A stretch of 64,000 nt of DNA from Neoarius graeffei (taxonomy: Eukaryota; Chordata; Actinopteri; Siluriformes; Ariidae): contig NC_083583.1 in the NCBI RefSeq assembly GCF_027579695.1, forward strand, positions 21,084,099 to 21,148,098. The letters are read 5' to 3'. Below, in pieces: positions 43,801 through 56,525 of this stretch. The stretch's first letter is position 1. Every line of letters starts with the position of its first letter. The position numbers were made by a program, and so were the translations under genes. The notes beneath the pieces are model-generated. The model made no database searches, was not told the DNA's origin, and worked only from the letters and a program-made list of their open reading frames with translations.

Positions 43801-45239
43801 GGAGGAGGTAGACGGGCTCCATGTTGAGGCAGTGAGGCCGGGGAGACTCAGGACTTGGCGGCGTTCTCTAATCCTGTTGTCCAGACGAATAGCATGCGAG
43901 ATCAGAGTTTCGAGGTCACTTGGGCATCCGATAGAGGCCAGGCCGTCTTTGATGGGGTCAGACAAACCATGGTGAAAGGCTGAAACCAGGGCAGCCTTGT
44001 TCCATCCGCTGACTGCTGCGAGCGTCCGAAACGATATGGCATAGTCTGCGACGCTTCCTCCTTGCCGGATAGACATGAGCTTTCTGGCTGCGTCTGTACT
44101 GATGTCCGCCTGATCAAACCCGAAGCATCTCTTCAGTAAACAGTTCGAAATCAGAGCACTCGGGTCCCCGTCTCTGCCAGATAGCTGTTGCCCATGCTCG
44201 TGCCTTACCAGCTAACAAGGTTATCACAAAGGCAATCTTGCGGCGATCCATAGTGTAGGTGGTAGGCTGGAGCTCAAAGATGAGTTGGCACTGGGTAAGG
44301 AACTTCCAGCACTCACCGTGCTTGCCGTCATACCTCTGTGGTGCAGGAAGGCTGGGTTCGCGAGGTGAAGGAGGCAGCGTGGCGGGAGGCACTGGAGCGG
44401 GAGCAGATGGTGGAGCAGGAGCCGGATGAGGAGATGCGGGCAGAGGAGTCAGCTGTGCCAGGGTTTTCCCAATTTGCTGAAGCAGTACCTCGTGGCAAGC
44501 AAGGGCCTCACGTTGGCTTGCAAGTGTTCGTCCCTGAGTGTCCATGGTAGCTCCGTAGCATGTCAAAGCTGCCATAATTCCCTGAAGGATTTATGGCAGC
44601 TTTGGTGAAGGATTTAATGGGTAGACCATTGAAGACGCCTCTGCTGAGTCGGTCATGACGGAGTCTTTCTGTTAGGGTTTTGCTGGGAATCGAACCCGGG
44701 TCGCTGGTGTAATAATCCAGCAAACCCCCACTAAGCCACCAGGGGAATGACTCAAATGCAGAGGCGTGAGGCGAAGGTAGAAAGTAGCAAAAAACAGTTT
44801 ATTTACAATATGTACACTATTTACATCCAGGGCAAAAAACAAAAAGTATAATCCAAAGGTTCAGGGGCAAAAAACAAAAGGTATAATCCACAAATGAAAA
44901 CAGAAGGGGCAAAATGCAAAATGCTCAGAAGATCCAAAAGGGTAGAAAAAATCCAAAGAAAACAAAATACCAAAAAACTCAAGAGCACAGGCAAGGTACA
45001 TGGGACAGAGGAAACTAGCACTAGACAGCATAGCATAAAGACTCCATGACTAGGGAACAAACAGAGGAGTATTTAAACACAAAATAAATTGAACACAGGT
45101 GACTATAATGAAGACAAACAGGCAATCAACACAAACACAAAACACAGGAACAGTGGCAGCCTCTAGAGGCCAAAACAAACATGACAAGAAAAAGAAATAA
45201 TAGCGGCCTCTAGAGGCCAAAACAGTCCCAGTCCTAACA
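40812..45239 (-). mobile_element. Sushi-type chromovirus LTR element (element D), broken
   Basis: LTRs at 40812-41367 and 44670-45239 (TGTTA...CTAACA) with a perfect target duplication TATAC at 40807-40811 and 45240-45244. On the minus strand the parts are gag (about 44660-43640), RT with VYLDDILIF (near 43640), RNase H (about 43220-42840), integrase (about 42600-41950) and a chromodomain ([16 protein letters not shown], about 41520-41460). The order and chromodomain place it with sushi-ichi/Tf1-group chromoviruses. No tRNA-type primer site follows the 5' LTR, which fits the self-priming known in this group. It is broken, in a few places, and shorter than usual for the family. The LTRs are only a few percent apart. 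It splits the CR1 LINE. Confidence 0.85.
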
Positions 45240-45395
45240 TATACGAGTCAGAAGACGACTCTCTTCCCCGTCATCTCCTCAACTACATCACCGTAAGACG
45301 TAGAAGAGGAGGATCAAGGTAAGGTAAATCTATGACTTCTCACTTGATGGGGGCAACAATGCAAAATTGTGGCAGGATGGTTTGGTCATTATCTT

Positions 45396-48300
45396 TGTAA
45401 GCTCTCTGAGGTGTGGGTGGAGCACAGAGGACGGCAGGACAAAGCTTCAGGTACGAAATAGGCTTTTATTGCCAGACTTTTCAATATAGCAAAAGGCTTT
45501 AGTCTCATAAACACACACGCGCGCGCTGTGTTCTTGTCCCAGGAAGAGCTCTCCTCTGCTCTCCCTCTGCCTCCTTAAATATGGCGCGGTTACTGGGAAG
45601 ACACACAAACACAGGTTAATTACCGTCAGGTGTAGTGATTCTGCCACTTACCTTCCCTGGCTCCGCCCTCCTGTCACAAACCGGTGCTTGACCATGCCCC
45701 CGCTGCTACATACCCCCACCGCCCGACTCAGGCCGGGCGCCCGTCCGGCCCGCAGCCGACCCCCCCCCGTTGACGGGAGAGGAAGTCCGCCATGACCATC
45801 TGCGCCCCCGGCCTGTGGACCACCATGAAATTGAAGGGTTAGAGTGCCAGATACCAACGGGTGATCCACGCGTTGGCATCTTTCATGCAGTGGAGCCACT
45901 GGAGGGGCGCGTGGTCCAAACAGAGGGTGAAAGGGCGCCCCAGCAGGTAGTAATGGAGGGCGAGGACCGCCCACTTGATCGCCAGGCATTCTTTCTCAAT
46001 AGTGCTGTAGCACCCCTCACGCACTGACAGCTTCCTGCTAATGTACAGGATGGGGCGGTCCTCCCCCTCCACCTCCTGGGACAACACCGCCCCCAGCCCT
46101 CTGTCCGACGCGTCGGTCTGCAACACAAAAGGGAGAGAGAAGTCAGGGGAGTGTAATAGTGGCCCCCCACACAGTGCAGCCTTTACCTCAGAGAAAGCCC
46201 ACTGGCACTGCTCCGTCCACTGGACCGGATCTGGTGCCCCCTTTTTAGTGAGGTCAGTCAGCGGGCTGGTGACGTCCGAATAATTAGGTATAAACCTACG
46301 ATAGTAGCCAGCCAGCCCCAGGAACTGTCTCACCCCCTTTTTGGTCTTGGGCCTCGGGCAGGCCGCAATCGCTGCTGTCTTATTAATTTGGGGACGCACC
46401 TGCCCATTGCCCAAGTGGAAGCCCAGATACCGTACTTCCACCCGCCCAATTGCACACTTCTTTGGGTTGGCAGTGAGACCCGCCCACCTCAGCGACCTAA
46501 GGACGGCCCTCAGGTTTTGCAGGTGCCGCTGCCAGTCATTACTATAAATAATAATGTCATCCAGATATGCGGCCGCATAGGAGGCGTGGGGCCGGAGGAC
46601 CCTGTCCATCAGCCGCTGAAACGTAGCGGGCGCCCCAAACAGCCCAAAAGGAAGTGTGACAAATTGGTGTAAGCCGAACGGTGTGGAAAAGGCCGTTTTT
46701 TCCCGGGATAATGGAGTCAAGGGGATCTGCCAATATCCCTTCGTCAAATCCAGTGTTGAGTAAAAGCGAGCCGTGCCTAGTCGATCGAGCAGCTCATCAA
46801 TACGAGGCATTGGGTACGCGTCGAATTTAGACACCGTGTTGACTTTTCTATAGTCCACACAGAACCGGACCGACCCGTCGGCCTTGGGAACCAAGACCAC
46901 CGGGCTGCTCCAGTCACTGTGGGACTCCTCGACGATGCCCATTTCGAGCATGGCCTGAAGTTCTTCCCGAACCACCTTTTTTTTGTGTTCGGGTAGCCTG
47001 TAAGGGCGGCTACGCACTACCACCCCCGGGGGCGTCTCTATGTGGTGTTCTATGAGGTTAGTGTGACCGGGCAGGGGCGAGAACACATCCAAAAACTCGG
47101 CCTGCAACTGGGCGACCTCCGTGAGTTGGGTCGGGGAGAGGTGGTCTCCACAGGGGACCGGAGAGGTACGTGATGCCAATGTCCCTTTTTGAACCTCCGG
47201 CCCCAGCTCCGCCTTCTCCGGAACTACCAACACCAATGCCACGGGGACCTCCTTGTTCCAGAGTTTAAGCAGATTGAGGTGGTAGATCTGTAGCGCCCCC
47301 TCCCTGTCTGTTCGCCTTACCTCATAGTCGACGTCCCCGACTCGCCGTGTGACCTCAAAGGGTCCTTGCCACTTGGCGATTAATTTGGAGCTCGACGTGG
47401 GCAACAGTATGAGTACCTTCTCTCCCGGAGTGAACTCTCTAAGGCGCGTGCCCTTGTTGTACAGGCGGGCTTGCCGTTCCTGGGCCTGCCGCAAATTCTC
47501 CTGAGTTAGGTGTGTGAGCGTGTGGAGTTTTGCGCGCAGGTCCATAACATACTGAATTTCGTTTTTACTTGGTGAAGGTCCCTCCTCCCAATTTTCACGC
47601 AGCACATCTAAAATGCCGCGCGGCTTACGCCTGTATAACAATTCAAATGGAGAGAACCCCGTGGAGGCTTGGGGGACCTCTCGCACTGCAAATAACAAGG
47701 GTTTGAGCCATTTATCCCAGTTACGTGCGTCCTCACTTACGAATTTTTTAATTATATTCTTGAGGGTGCGATTGAACCGTTCGACTAAACCATCCGTTTG
47801 TGGGTGATAAACGCTGGTGCGGATCGGCTTAATGCCTAATAGCCCATACAGTTCGCTCAGTGTTCGTGACATAAACGAGGTGCCTTGGTCAGTCAGAATC
47901 TCTTTCGGGATTCCAACCCGGGAGATGACGTGGAAGAGTGCCTCTGCAATACTGCGTGCTGAGATATTGCGAAGAGGCACCGCTTCTGGGTATCGCGTTG
48001 CATAGTCCACCAGAACCAATATAAAGCGGTACCCTCGTGTTGACCGATCTAATGGCCCGACGAGATCCATCCCAATTCTTTCGAACAGGGTCTTGATTAA
48101 TGGTAGGGGGCGCAAAGGCGCTTTTGGAATGGCCGCTGGATTTACTAACTGGCATTCGCGGCACGCCGTACACCACTTACGGACATCGCCGCGAATCCCC
48201 AGCCAATAGAATCGGGCCATTATCCGGGCTAGTGTCTTATCCTGCCCTAGGTGTCCAGCCATGGGATTAAAGTGAGCCGCCTGAAATACCAATTCCCGGC

Positions 48301-50311
48301 GGCTCTTTGGAATTAATAGCTGTGTGACTCGCTCTTTCGTCTGAGTGTCCTGCGTCACGCGGTATAATCTATCCTTCATAATAGAAAAATAGGGGAAGGA
48401 CGGGGTGGCGTTCGGCTGGAGCGTTTGATCATCGATTACTCTCACTTGGTCAAACGCATGTCGCAGAGTCTCGTCTCGTGATTGTTCTAATGGGAAATCC
48501 GCGAGGGATTCCCCAACAGAAAGAGGAGGAGCCGGCGGCTCCTCACTCTGTCGCGGAGATGACGTAGACGGCTCTGCGACTGCAGCTCCAGCCAACGCGA
48601 CACCGGGACCTCCCCCTGTCAAATGGCAAGACCCACTCTTTACTAGGCGTGTCATTAAACCCCGAAATCCCGGCCAATCAGTCCCCAAAATTAAAGAGTG
48701 GGTAAGGTGAGGATTAACCGCCGCTTTCACTATAGATTTTTCCCCTCTGAAATATATGTGGACCAACACCAAAGGGTAGCTGTGAACATCCCCGTGCACA
48801 CAGAACACCTTCACCCCCTGTGCTCCCCCCAGTGCCTCGTCTTGCACCAGGCTTTGGCGGATCGAGGTCTGATTGCAACCAGAATCCACCAACGCCTGAT
48901 ATGTAGCCCCTTGGACACTCACCGGTATGCGATACACTCCGGCCCGATCGAGGGCAGCTTCTGGCGCATCGGGGATCCGTACCACCGCGCCCACCTCCAT
49001 TGCTGCGCACTGTTGTTGCAGGTGGCCCGGCTCCCCGCAGCGCCAGCAAACCAGCCCGGGCTTTCCCTCTGCACCTGTGCTCTGGGGCTCACTCACCTGA
49101 GGGGGGGGGGGGGAGACAGACACAGAAGGGAGAAACGGGAGGGCACCACGGGTGCGGCGGGCCGGCTGGGGTGGAGCCGGCCCCCGCCTCCATGGTGGGG
49201 GAATGGGGCGAGGACGGGACACAGAAGGGAGGGGAGAAAGAGAGAGAGAAGAGGAGAGAAGAGAAGACGTCATCGGTTGTCCTGCCACCGGAACAGCCGC
49301 CAAATGATCCTCCGCCAGTCCTACTGCCTGATCCAGCAACGCCGGGCGGTGGCACTGGACCCATTCCGCAGTTCCGGCTGGTAAGCGCGCGATGAACTGC
49401 TCCAGCACCACCTGATCGATGATTCCCTTGGCGTCGCGATCGTCGGCCCTCAGCCACCGAACTGCTGGCCGAACGCGAATGGCCAGCCGACTTCCTCCAA
49501 CCGCAGCGTGCGGAAGCGCTGGTGCTGTTGTTCTGGTGTGCGCCCCATGCGCTGGAGGACGGCCCGGTGGCCAGCTGGCGGTCGGCGGGGAGCTGTAGCG
49601 CGGCCAGCTGCGCCTCTCCCGTCAGGAGGGGGAGGAGGCGTGCCACGCGCTGCTCCATCGGCCACCCCGAGGCTTCGGCGACCTGTTCGAACAATGTGAG
49701 GAACGCCTCGGGGTCATCCTGCGGGCCCATCTTGGTCACGGTGAGGGGAGACGGGGCCGTGGCCGGGGCGCTGGTGGACCCCGCCGACGCGAGGAGATGC
49801 CGGAACGCCTCGCGATCTTCCTGCTGGGCCAGCACCAGGGCTTCGAAGCGCCGCTCTTGCTCCTTTCGGAGCGTGACGAGTGCCTGGTGCTGGCTTTGCT
49901 GAGCCGTGGTGAGGGTGTGGACCAGGTCCGTGAACGGGGAGGATTCCATGGGGCTGCGGGGTTGGTGCTCCACCTTTTCCCGGGTTTCGGCACCACTGTA
50001 AGCTCTCTGAGGTGTGGGTGGAGCACAGAGGATAGCAGGACAAAGCTTCAGGCACGAAATAGGCTTTTATTGCCAGACTTTTCAGTATAGCAAAAGGCTT
50101 TAGTCTCATAAAAACACACGCGCGCGCTGTGTTCTTGTCCCAGGAAGAGCTCTCCTCTGCTCTCCCTCTGCCTCCTTAAATAGGGCGCGGTTACTGGGAA
50201 GACACACAAACACAGGTTAATTACCGTCAGGTGTAGTGATTCTGCCACTTACCTTCCCTGGCTCTGCCCTCCTGTCACAAACCGGCGCTTGACCACACCC
50301 CCGCTGCCACA
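45396..50311 (-). mobile_element. Gmr1-type LTR element (element B)
   Basis: LTRs of 315 bases each at 45396-45710 and 49997-50311, with a perfect target duplication ATCTT at 45391-45395 and 50312-50316. Minus-strand order: gag (from about 49973), zinc knuckle (near 49030), protease (about 48880), integrase (about 48250-47750), RT (about 46960-46340) and RNase H (about 46130-45800). This is again the Gmr1 order, with integrase before RT. A primer site (TGGTGCCGAAACCCGGG, minus) abuts the 5' LTR. It is broken in about two or three places but otherwise complete. By eye the LTRs differ at about 11 of 315 positions. Confidence 0.88.
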
Positions 50312-50316
50312 ATCTT

Positions 50317-50464
50317 GTTCATGGGAACCATCATGAAGTCTGGTCAAAGAATTGGTTGTTGTGTTCTTCAAGCCCGGACAATAAGTATAGGTGAGCTTGT
50401 ATCTGATGAAGAAATGTACCCATATGGCTCAATGTGATTTTAGTCTCTTTGCTGACTTCATATG
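50317..50464. other. Short flank, nothing recognised
   Basis: It lies between the Gmr1-type element and an L2 3' end. It may be the tail of the CR1 LINE or host DNA. Confidence 0.35.
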
Positions 50465-51003
50465 CTCAAGTCAAGTCAACTTTATTGTCAATTCTGCCAT
50501 ATGTACAGGACATAGATGGAATTGAAATATTGTTCCTCTCAGATCTTCAGTGTCAACATAAATATACAAATAAAACAAGTATATAAAAAGCTATTTTAAA
50601 AAATGTCACACAGATACTGTACATATTTTTTATACATAAGTATAAAAAGGGGTGGGGGGTACACACATACAAAAACCACACAAGCAGAAATAGTGCAAAT
50701 GGAAATAGTGCAAATGGAAATAGTGCAAATGGAGTAAATACTGCAAATGACTTAACAGATATGGGAATCTCTACAATGTGCAAATAATGTTACATTTACA
50801 GGATGAGTAGTGAGCAAATGTTATTAAAAATAGTAGTAAAAGTGACAAGTACCTAATTTATTAACAAGACTACAGATGAATTGTTGTAACAGTCTGAGTT
50901 ATTTTGAGGTGGGGGGAGGGGAGAGTTCAGCTTCCTGACAGCCTGATTTATAAAGCTGTTTGCCACTCTGGTGGAGCTAGCTTGGAGGCTCCGGTACCTT
51001 TTA
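50465..51003 (-). mobile_element. L2-type LINE 3' end, 5'-truncated
   Basis: On the minus strand it ends TTGACAATAAAGTTGACTTGACTTG, a typical L2 3' terminus. The far side near 51000 still codes for the C-terminal tail (GGTACCGGAGCCTCCAAGC region). Only about 540 bases remain. Confidence 0.65.
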
Positions 51004-51363
51004 CCAAAAGTTCAAGTTCAAAGTGTTTATTGTCATATGCACAGTTAGGACATGTCCACTTGCACAATGAAATTCTTAGTTTGCTGTCCACTATGAATGC
51101 CAATTACAAATAAATAAATAGACGGAAGAAGAAAAAGGCAATATAGTGTAAAAATAAAAGCAAAGAAAGCAAAAAGCAACATAAGCAAAATACCCAGTAT
51201 AGAAAAAAAAATAACAGTAAATGTAGTGCAAAATAGGTAGTGTAATACCAAAAATAAGGCAATGATCCAATGTAGCAGCAGAAGGGCAGTAATGTGCGAA
51301 TGTTCAAACAATGCAACCGGTCAAGGAAACAGCAGCAAAATGTCAGTAATGTGCAAATATGTG

Positions 51364-51545
51364 TGTGGCAGCGGGGGCATGGTCAAGAGCCGGTCTGTGA
51401 CAGGAGGGCGGAGCCAGGGAAGGTGAGTGGCAGAATCGCTACACCTGATGGTGATTAACCTGTGTTTTGTGTGTTTTCCCAGTAACTGCTCCCTATTTAA
51501 GGAGGCAGAGGGAGAGCAGAGGGAGCGCAACCCAGGACCAGAACG

Positions 51546-51600
<55 letters not shown>

Positions 51601-54600
51601 TACGCCGCATAATAGAAACTGGCGATTGAAACTGAAAAGTTGTTTAATAAAAAGCTTTCTCTGCCTCTAAAGCGTTGTCCTGCCATCCTCTGTGCTCCAC
51701 CCACACATTGTAAGCGCTACAGTGGTGCTGAAACCCGGGACCGGTGGAGCACCAACCTTGCAGCCCCATGGAATCCTCCCCATTCGCGGACTTGGTCCAC
51801 GCCCTCGCCACGGCTCAGCAGAGCCAGCACCAGGCACTCATCACGCTCCGAAAGGAGCAGGAGCGCCGCTTCGAAGCCCTGGTGCTGGCCCAGCAGGAAG
51901 ATCGTGAGGCGTTCCGGCATCTCCTCGCGTCAGCGGGGTCCACCAGCGCCCCGGCCGCGGGCCCGTCTCCCCTCACCATGACCAAGATGGGCCGGCAGGA
52001 CGACCCCGAGGCGTTTATCACCTTGTTCGAGCAGGTCGCCGAAGCCTCGGGGTGGCCGATGGAGCGGCACGCGGCGTGCCTCCTCCCCCTCCTGACGGGA
52101 GAGGCGCAGCTGGCCGCACTACAGCTCCCCGCCGACCGCCGGCTGGCCTACGCGGACCTTCGCCAGGCCGTCCTCCAGCGCGTGGGACACACGCCCGAAC
52201 AGCAGCGCCAGCGCTTCCGCGCGCTGCGGATGGAGGAAGTCGGCCAGCCGTTCATGTTCGGTCAGCAGCTCCGGGACGCCTGCTAGCGGTGGCTGAGGGC
52301 CGACAATCGCGACGCCGAGGGAATCATCGATCAGGTGGTGCTGGAGCAATTCATCGCCCGCTTACCAACCGGAACCGCGTAGTGGGTCCAGTGCCACCGA
52401 CCGGCGTCGCTGGATCAGGCCGTAGGACTGGTGGAGGATCATTTGGCGGCTGTTCCGGCGGCAGGACAGCCGACGACGTCGTCTCTTCTCTCCTCTTCTC
52501 TCTCTCTTCCTCCCCCCCTTCTGTGTCCCGTCCTCGCCCCATTCCCCCACCACAGAGGCGGGGGCCGGCTCCACCCCAGCCGGCCCGCCGCACCCGTGGT
52601 GCCCTCCCGTTTCTCCCTTCTGTGTCTGTCTCTCCCCCCCTCAGGTGAGTGAGCCCCAGAACACAGCTGCAGAGGGAAGGCCCGGGCCGGTTTGCTGGCG
52701 CTGCGGGGAACCGGGCCACCTGCAGCAACAGTGCGCAGCAATGGAGGTGGGCACGGTGGTGCGGATCCCCGACGCGCCAGAAGCTGCCCTCGATCGGGCC
52801 GGAGCGTATCGCATACCGGTGAGTGTACAAGGGGCTACATATCAGGCGTTGGTGGATTCGGGTTGCAATCAGACCTCGATCCGCCAATGCCTTGTGCAAG
52901 ACGAGGCACTGGGGGGAGCACAGGGGGTGAAGGTGTTGTGTGTGCATGGGGATGTTCACAGATACCCTTTGGTGTCGGTCCACATATATTTCAGAGGGGA
53001 AAAACCCATAGTGAAGGCGGCGGTTAATCCTCGCCTTACCCACTTTTTAATTTTGGGGACTGATTGGCCGGGATTTCAGGGTTTAATGACACGCCTAGTA
53101 AAGAGTGGGTCCTGCCATTTAACAGGGGGAGGTCCCGGTGTCACTTTGGCTGGAGCTGTGGTCGCAGAGCCGTCTACGTCATCTCCGCGACAGAGCGAGG
53201 AGCCACCGGCTCCTCCTCTTTCTGTTGGGGAATCCCTCGTGGATTTCCCACTAGAACAATCGCGAGACGAGACTCTGCGACACGCGTTTGACCAAGTGAG
53301 AGTAATCGATGGTCAAACGCTCCAGCCGAACGCCACCCCGTCCTTCCCCTATTTTTCCATTTTGAAGGATAGATTATACCGAGTGACGCAGGACACTCAG
53401 ATGAAAGAGCGAGTCATACAGTTATTAATTCCAAAGAGCCGCCAGGAATTGGTATTCCAGGCGGCTCACTTTAATCCCATGGCTGGACACCTAGGGCAGG
53501 ATAAGACACTAGTCCGGACAATGGCCCGATTCTATTGGCCGGGGATTCGCGGCGACGTCCGTAAGTGGTGTACGGCGTGCCGCGAATGCCAGTTAGTAAA
53601 TCCAGCGGCCATTCCAAAAGCGCCCTTGCGCCCCTTACCATTAATCGAGACCCCGTTTGAAAGAATTGGGATGGATCTCGTCGGGCCATTAGATCGGTCA
53701 ACACGAGGGTACCGTTTTATATTGGTTCTGGTGGACTATGCAACGCGATACCTGGAAGCGGTGCCTCTTCGCAATATCTCAGCACGCAGTATTGCAGAGG
53801 CCCTCTTCCACGTCATCTCCCGGGTCGGAATCCCGAAAGAGATTCTGACTGACCAAGGCACCTCGTTTATGTCATGAACACTGAGCGAACTGTATGGGCT
53901 ACTGGGTATTAAGCCGATCCGCACCAGCGTTTATCACCCACAAATGGACGGTTTAGTTGAACGGTTCAATCGCACCCTCAAAAATATAATTAAAAAATTC
54001 GTAAGTGAGGACGCATGTAACTGGGATAAGTGGCTCGAACCCTTGTTATTTGCAGTGCGAGAGGTCCCCCAAGCCTCCACGGGGTTCTCCCCGTTTGAAT
54101 TATTATATGGGCATAAGCCGCGCGGCATCTTAGATGTACTGCGGGAAAACTGGGAGGAGGGACCTTCACAGAGCAAAAACGAAATTCAGTACGTTATGGA
54201 CCTGCGCGCAAAACTCCACACGCTCACCCACCTAACTCAGGAGAATTTGCGACAGGCCCAGGAACGGCAAGCCCGCCTGTACAACAAGGGCATGCGCCTT
54301 AGAGAGTTCACTCCGGGAGATAAGGTACTCGTCCTGTTGCCCACGTCGAGCTCCAAATTAATCGCCAAGTGGCAAGGACCCTTTGAGGTCACACGGCGAG
54401 TCGGGGACGTCGACTATGAGGTAAGGCGTACGGACAGGGAGGGGGCACTACAGATCTACCACCTCAATTTGCTGAAACTCTGGAATGAGGAGGTCCCCGT
54501 GGCGTTGGTGTCGGTAGTTCCGGAGAAGGCGGAGCTGGGGCCGGAGGTTCAAAAAGGGACATTGGCATCACGTACCTCTCCGGTCCCCTGTGGAGACCAC

Positions 54601-56210
54601 CTCTCCCCGACCCAATTCACGGAGGTTGCCCAGTTGCAGGCCAAGTTTTCGGATGTGTTCTCACCCCTGCCCGGTCACACTAACCTCATAGAACACCACA
54701 TAGAGACATCCCCGGGGGTGGTATTGCGTAGCCACCCTTATAGGCTACCCGAACACAAAAAAAGGTGGTTCGGGAAGAACTTCAGGCCATGCTCGAAATG
54801 GGCATCGTCGAGGAGTCCCACAGTGACTGGAGCAGCCCGGTGGTCTTGGTTCCCAAGGCCGACGGCTCGGTCCGGTTCTGTGTGGACTATAGAAAAGTCA
54901 ACGCAGTGTCTAAATTCGACGCATACCCAATGCCTCGTATTGATGAGCTGCTCGATCGACTAGGCACGGCTCGCTTTTACGCGACACTGGATTTGACGAA
55001 GGGATATTGGCAGATCCCCTTGACTCCATTATCCCGGGAAAAAACGGCCTTTTCCACACTGTTCGGCTTACACCAGTTCATCACACTTCTGTTTGGGCTG
55101 TTTGGGGCGCCCGCTACGTTTCAGCGGCTTATGGATAGGGTCCTCCGGCCCCACGCCACCTATGCGGCCGCTTATCTAGACAATATTATCATTTATAGTA
55201 ATGACTGGCAGCGGCACCTGCAACACCTGAGGGCTGTCCTTAGGTCACTGAGGCGGGCGGGTCTCACTGCCAACCCAAAGAAGTGTGCGATTGGGCGGGT
55301 GGAAGTACGGTATCTGGGCTTCCACTTGGGCAACGGGCAGGTGCGTCCCCAAATTAATAAGACAGCAGCGATTGCGGCCTGCCCGAGGCCCAAGACCAAA
55401 AAGGGGGTGAGACTTCCTGGGGCTGGCTGGCTACTATCATAGGTTTATACCTAATTATTCAGACGTCACCAGCCCGCTGACTGACTTCACTAAAAAGGGG
55501 GCGCCAGATCCGGTCCAGTGGACGGAGCAGTGCCAGCGGGCTTTCTCTGAGGTAAAGGCTGCACTGTGTGGGGGGCCACTTTTACACTCCCCTGACTTCT
55601 CTCTCCCTTTTATGTTACAGATGGATGTGTCGGACAGAGGGCTGGGGGCCGTTTTGTCCCAGCAGGTGGAGGGGGAGGATCGCCCCATCCTATACATCAG
55701 TCGGAAGCTGTCGGTGCGTGAGGGGCGCTACAGCACGATTGAGAAGGAATGCCTGGCGATCAAGTGGGCGGTCCTCGCCCTCCGTTACTACCTGCTGGGG
55801 TGCCCTTTCACCCTCTGTTCGGACCACGCGCCCCTCCAGTGGCTTCACCGCATGAAGGATGCCAACGCGCAGATCACCCGTTGGTATCTGGCACTCCAAC
55901 CCTTCAACTTCAAGGTGGTCCACAGGCCGGGGGCGCAGATGGTCGTGGCGGACTTCCTCTCCCGTCAAGGGGGGGGGGAGTCGGCTGCGGGCCGGACAGA
56001 CGCCCGGCCTGAGTCGGGCGGTGGGGGTATGTGGCAGCGGGGGCGTGGTCAAGCGCCGGTCTGTGACAGGAGGGCGGAGCCAGGGAAGGTGAGTGGCAGA
56101 ATCGCTACACCTGACGGTGATTAACCTGTGTTTTGTGTGTTTTCCCAGTAACCGCTCCCTATTTAAGGAGGCAGAGGGAGAGCAGAGGGAGCGCAACCAG
56201 GGACCAGAAC

Positions 56211-56274
<64 letters not shown>

Positions 56275-56397
56275 CTTATGCCGCATAATAGAAACTGGCG
56301 ATTGAAACTGAAAAGTTGTTTAATAAAAAGCCTTCTCTGCCTCTAAAACGTTGTCCTGCCGTCCTCTGTGCTCCACCCACACATTGTAAGCGCTACA
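51364..56397 (+). mobile_element. Gmr1-type LTR element (element C)
   Basis: LTRs at 51364-51721 and 56030-56397, each with a long GT run, and a perfect target duplication ATGTG at 51359-51363 and 56398-56402. Parts in order: gag (about 51768-52660), zinc knuckle (CWRCGEPGHLQQQC, near 52696), protease (about 52850), integrase (about 53465-53990), RT (about 54760-55400) and RNase H (about 55600-55975). It shows the Gmr1 order again. The primer site TGGTGCTGAAACCCGGGA follows the 5' LTR. It is broken in about four or five places. The LTRs are close to each other apart from GT-run length. Confidence 0.88.
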
Positions 56398-56525
56398 ATG
56401 TGCAAACAATTTAACCAGATGTAAACAGTCAAGGAACGGCAGCAAAAAGGGCAGTAATGTGCAAACAAATGTAAACAGATGTAAACAGTCAACGACAGTT
56501 TACAGGGAGGTAGTCCATGGTTATA

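Larger units (their letters stand above)
36640..45395 (+). mobile_element. CR1-clade LINE, broken by nested elements
   Basis: This LINE has a PHD-finger ORF1 and an ORF2 with endonuclease and CR1-like RT. A hAT MITE (39210-39414) sits in the RT. A sushi-type LTR element (40812-45239) splits the ORF2 C-terminus, whose sense continues at 45240 for about 17 codons. The 3' UTR ends by 45395, where a Gmr1-type element begins. LINE-like text may resume after 50311. In-frame stops end ORF1 early (37342) and interrupt ORF2 at 38736, and a frameshift lies near 38815. The copy is dead. Confidence 0.8.
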
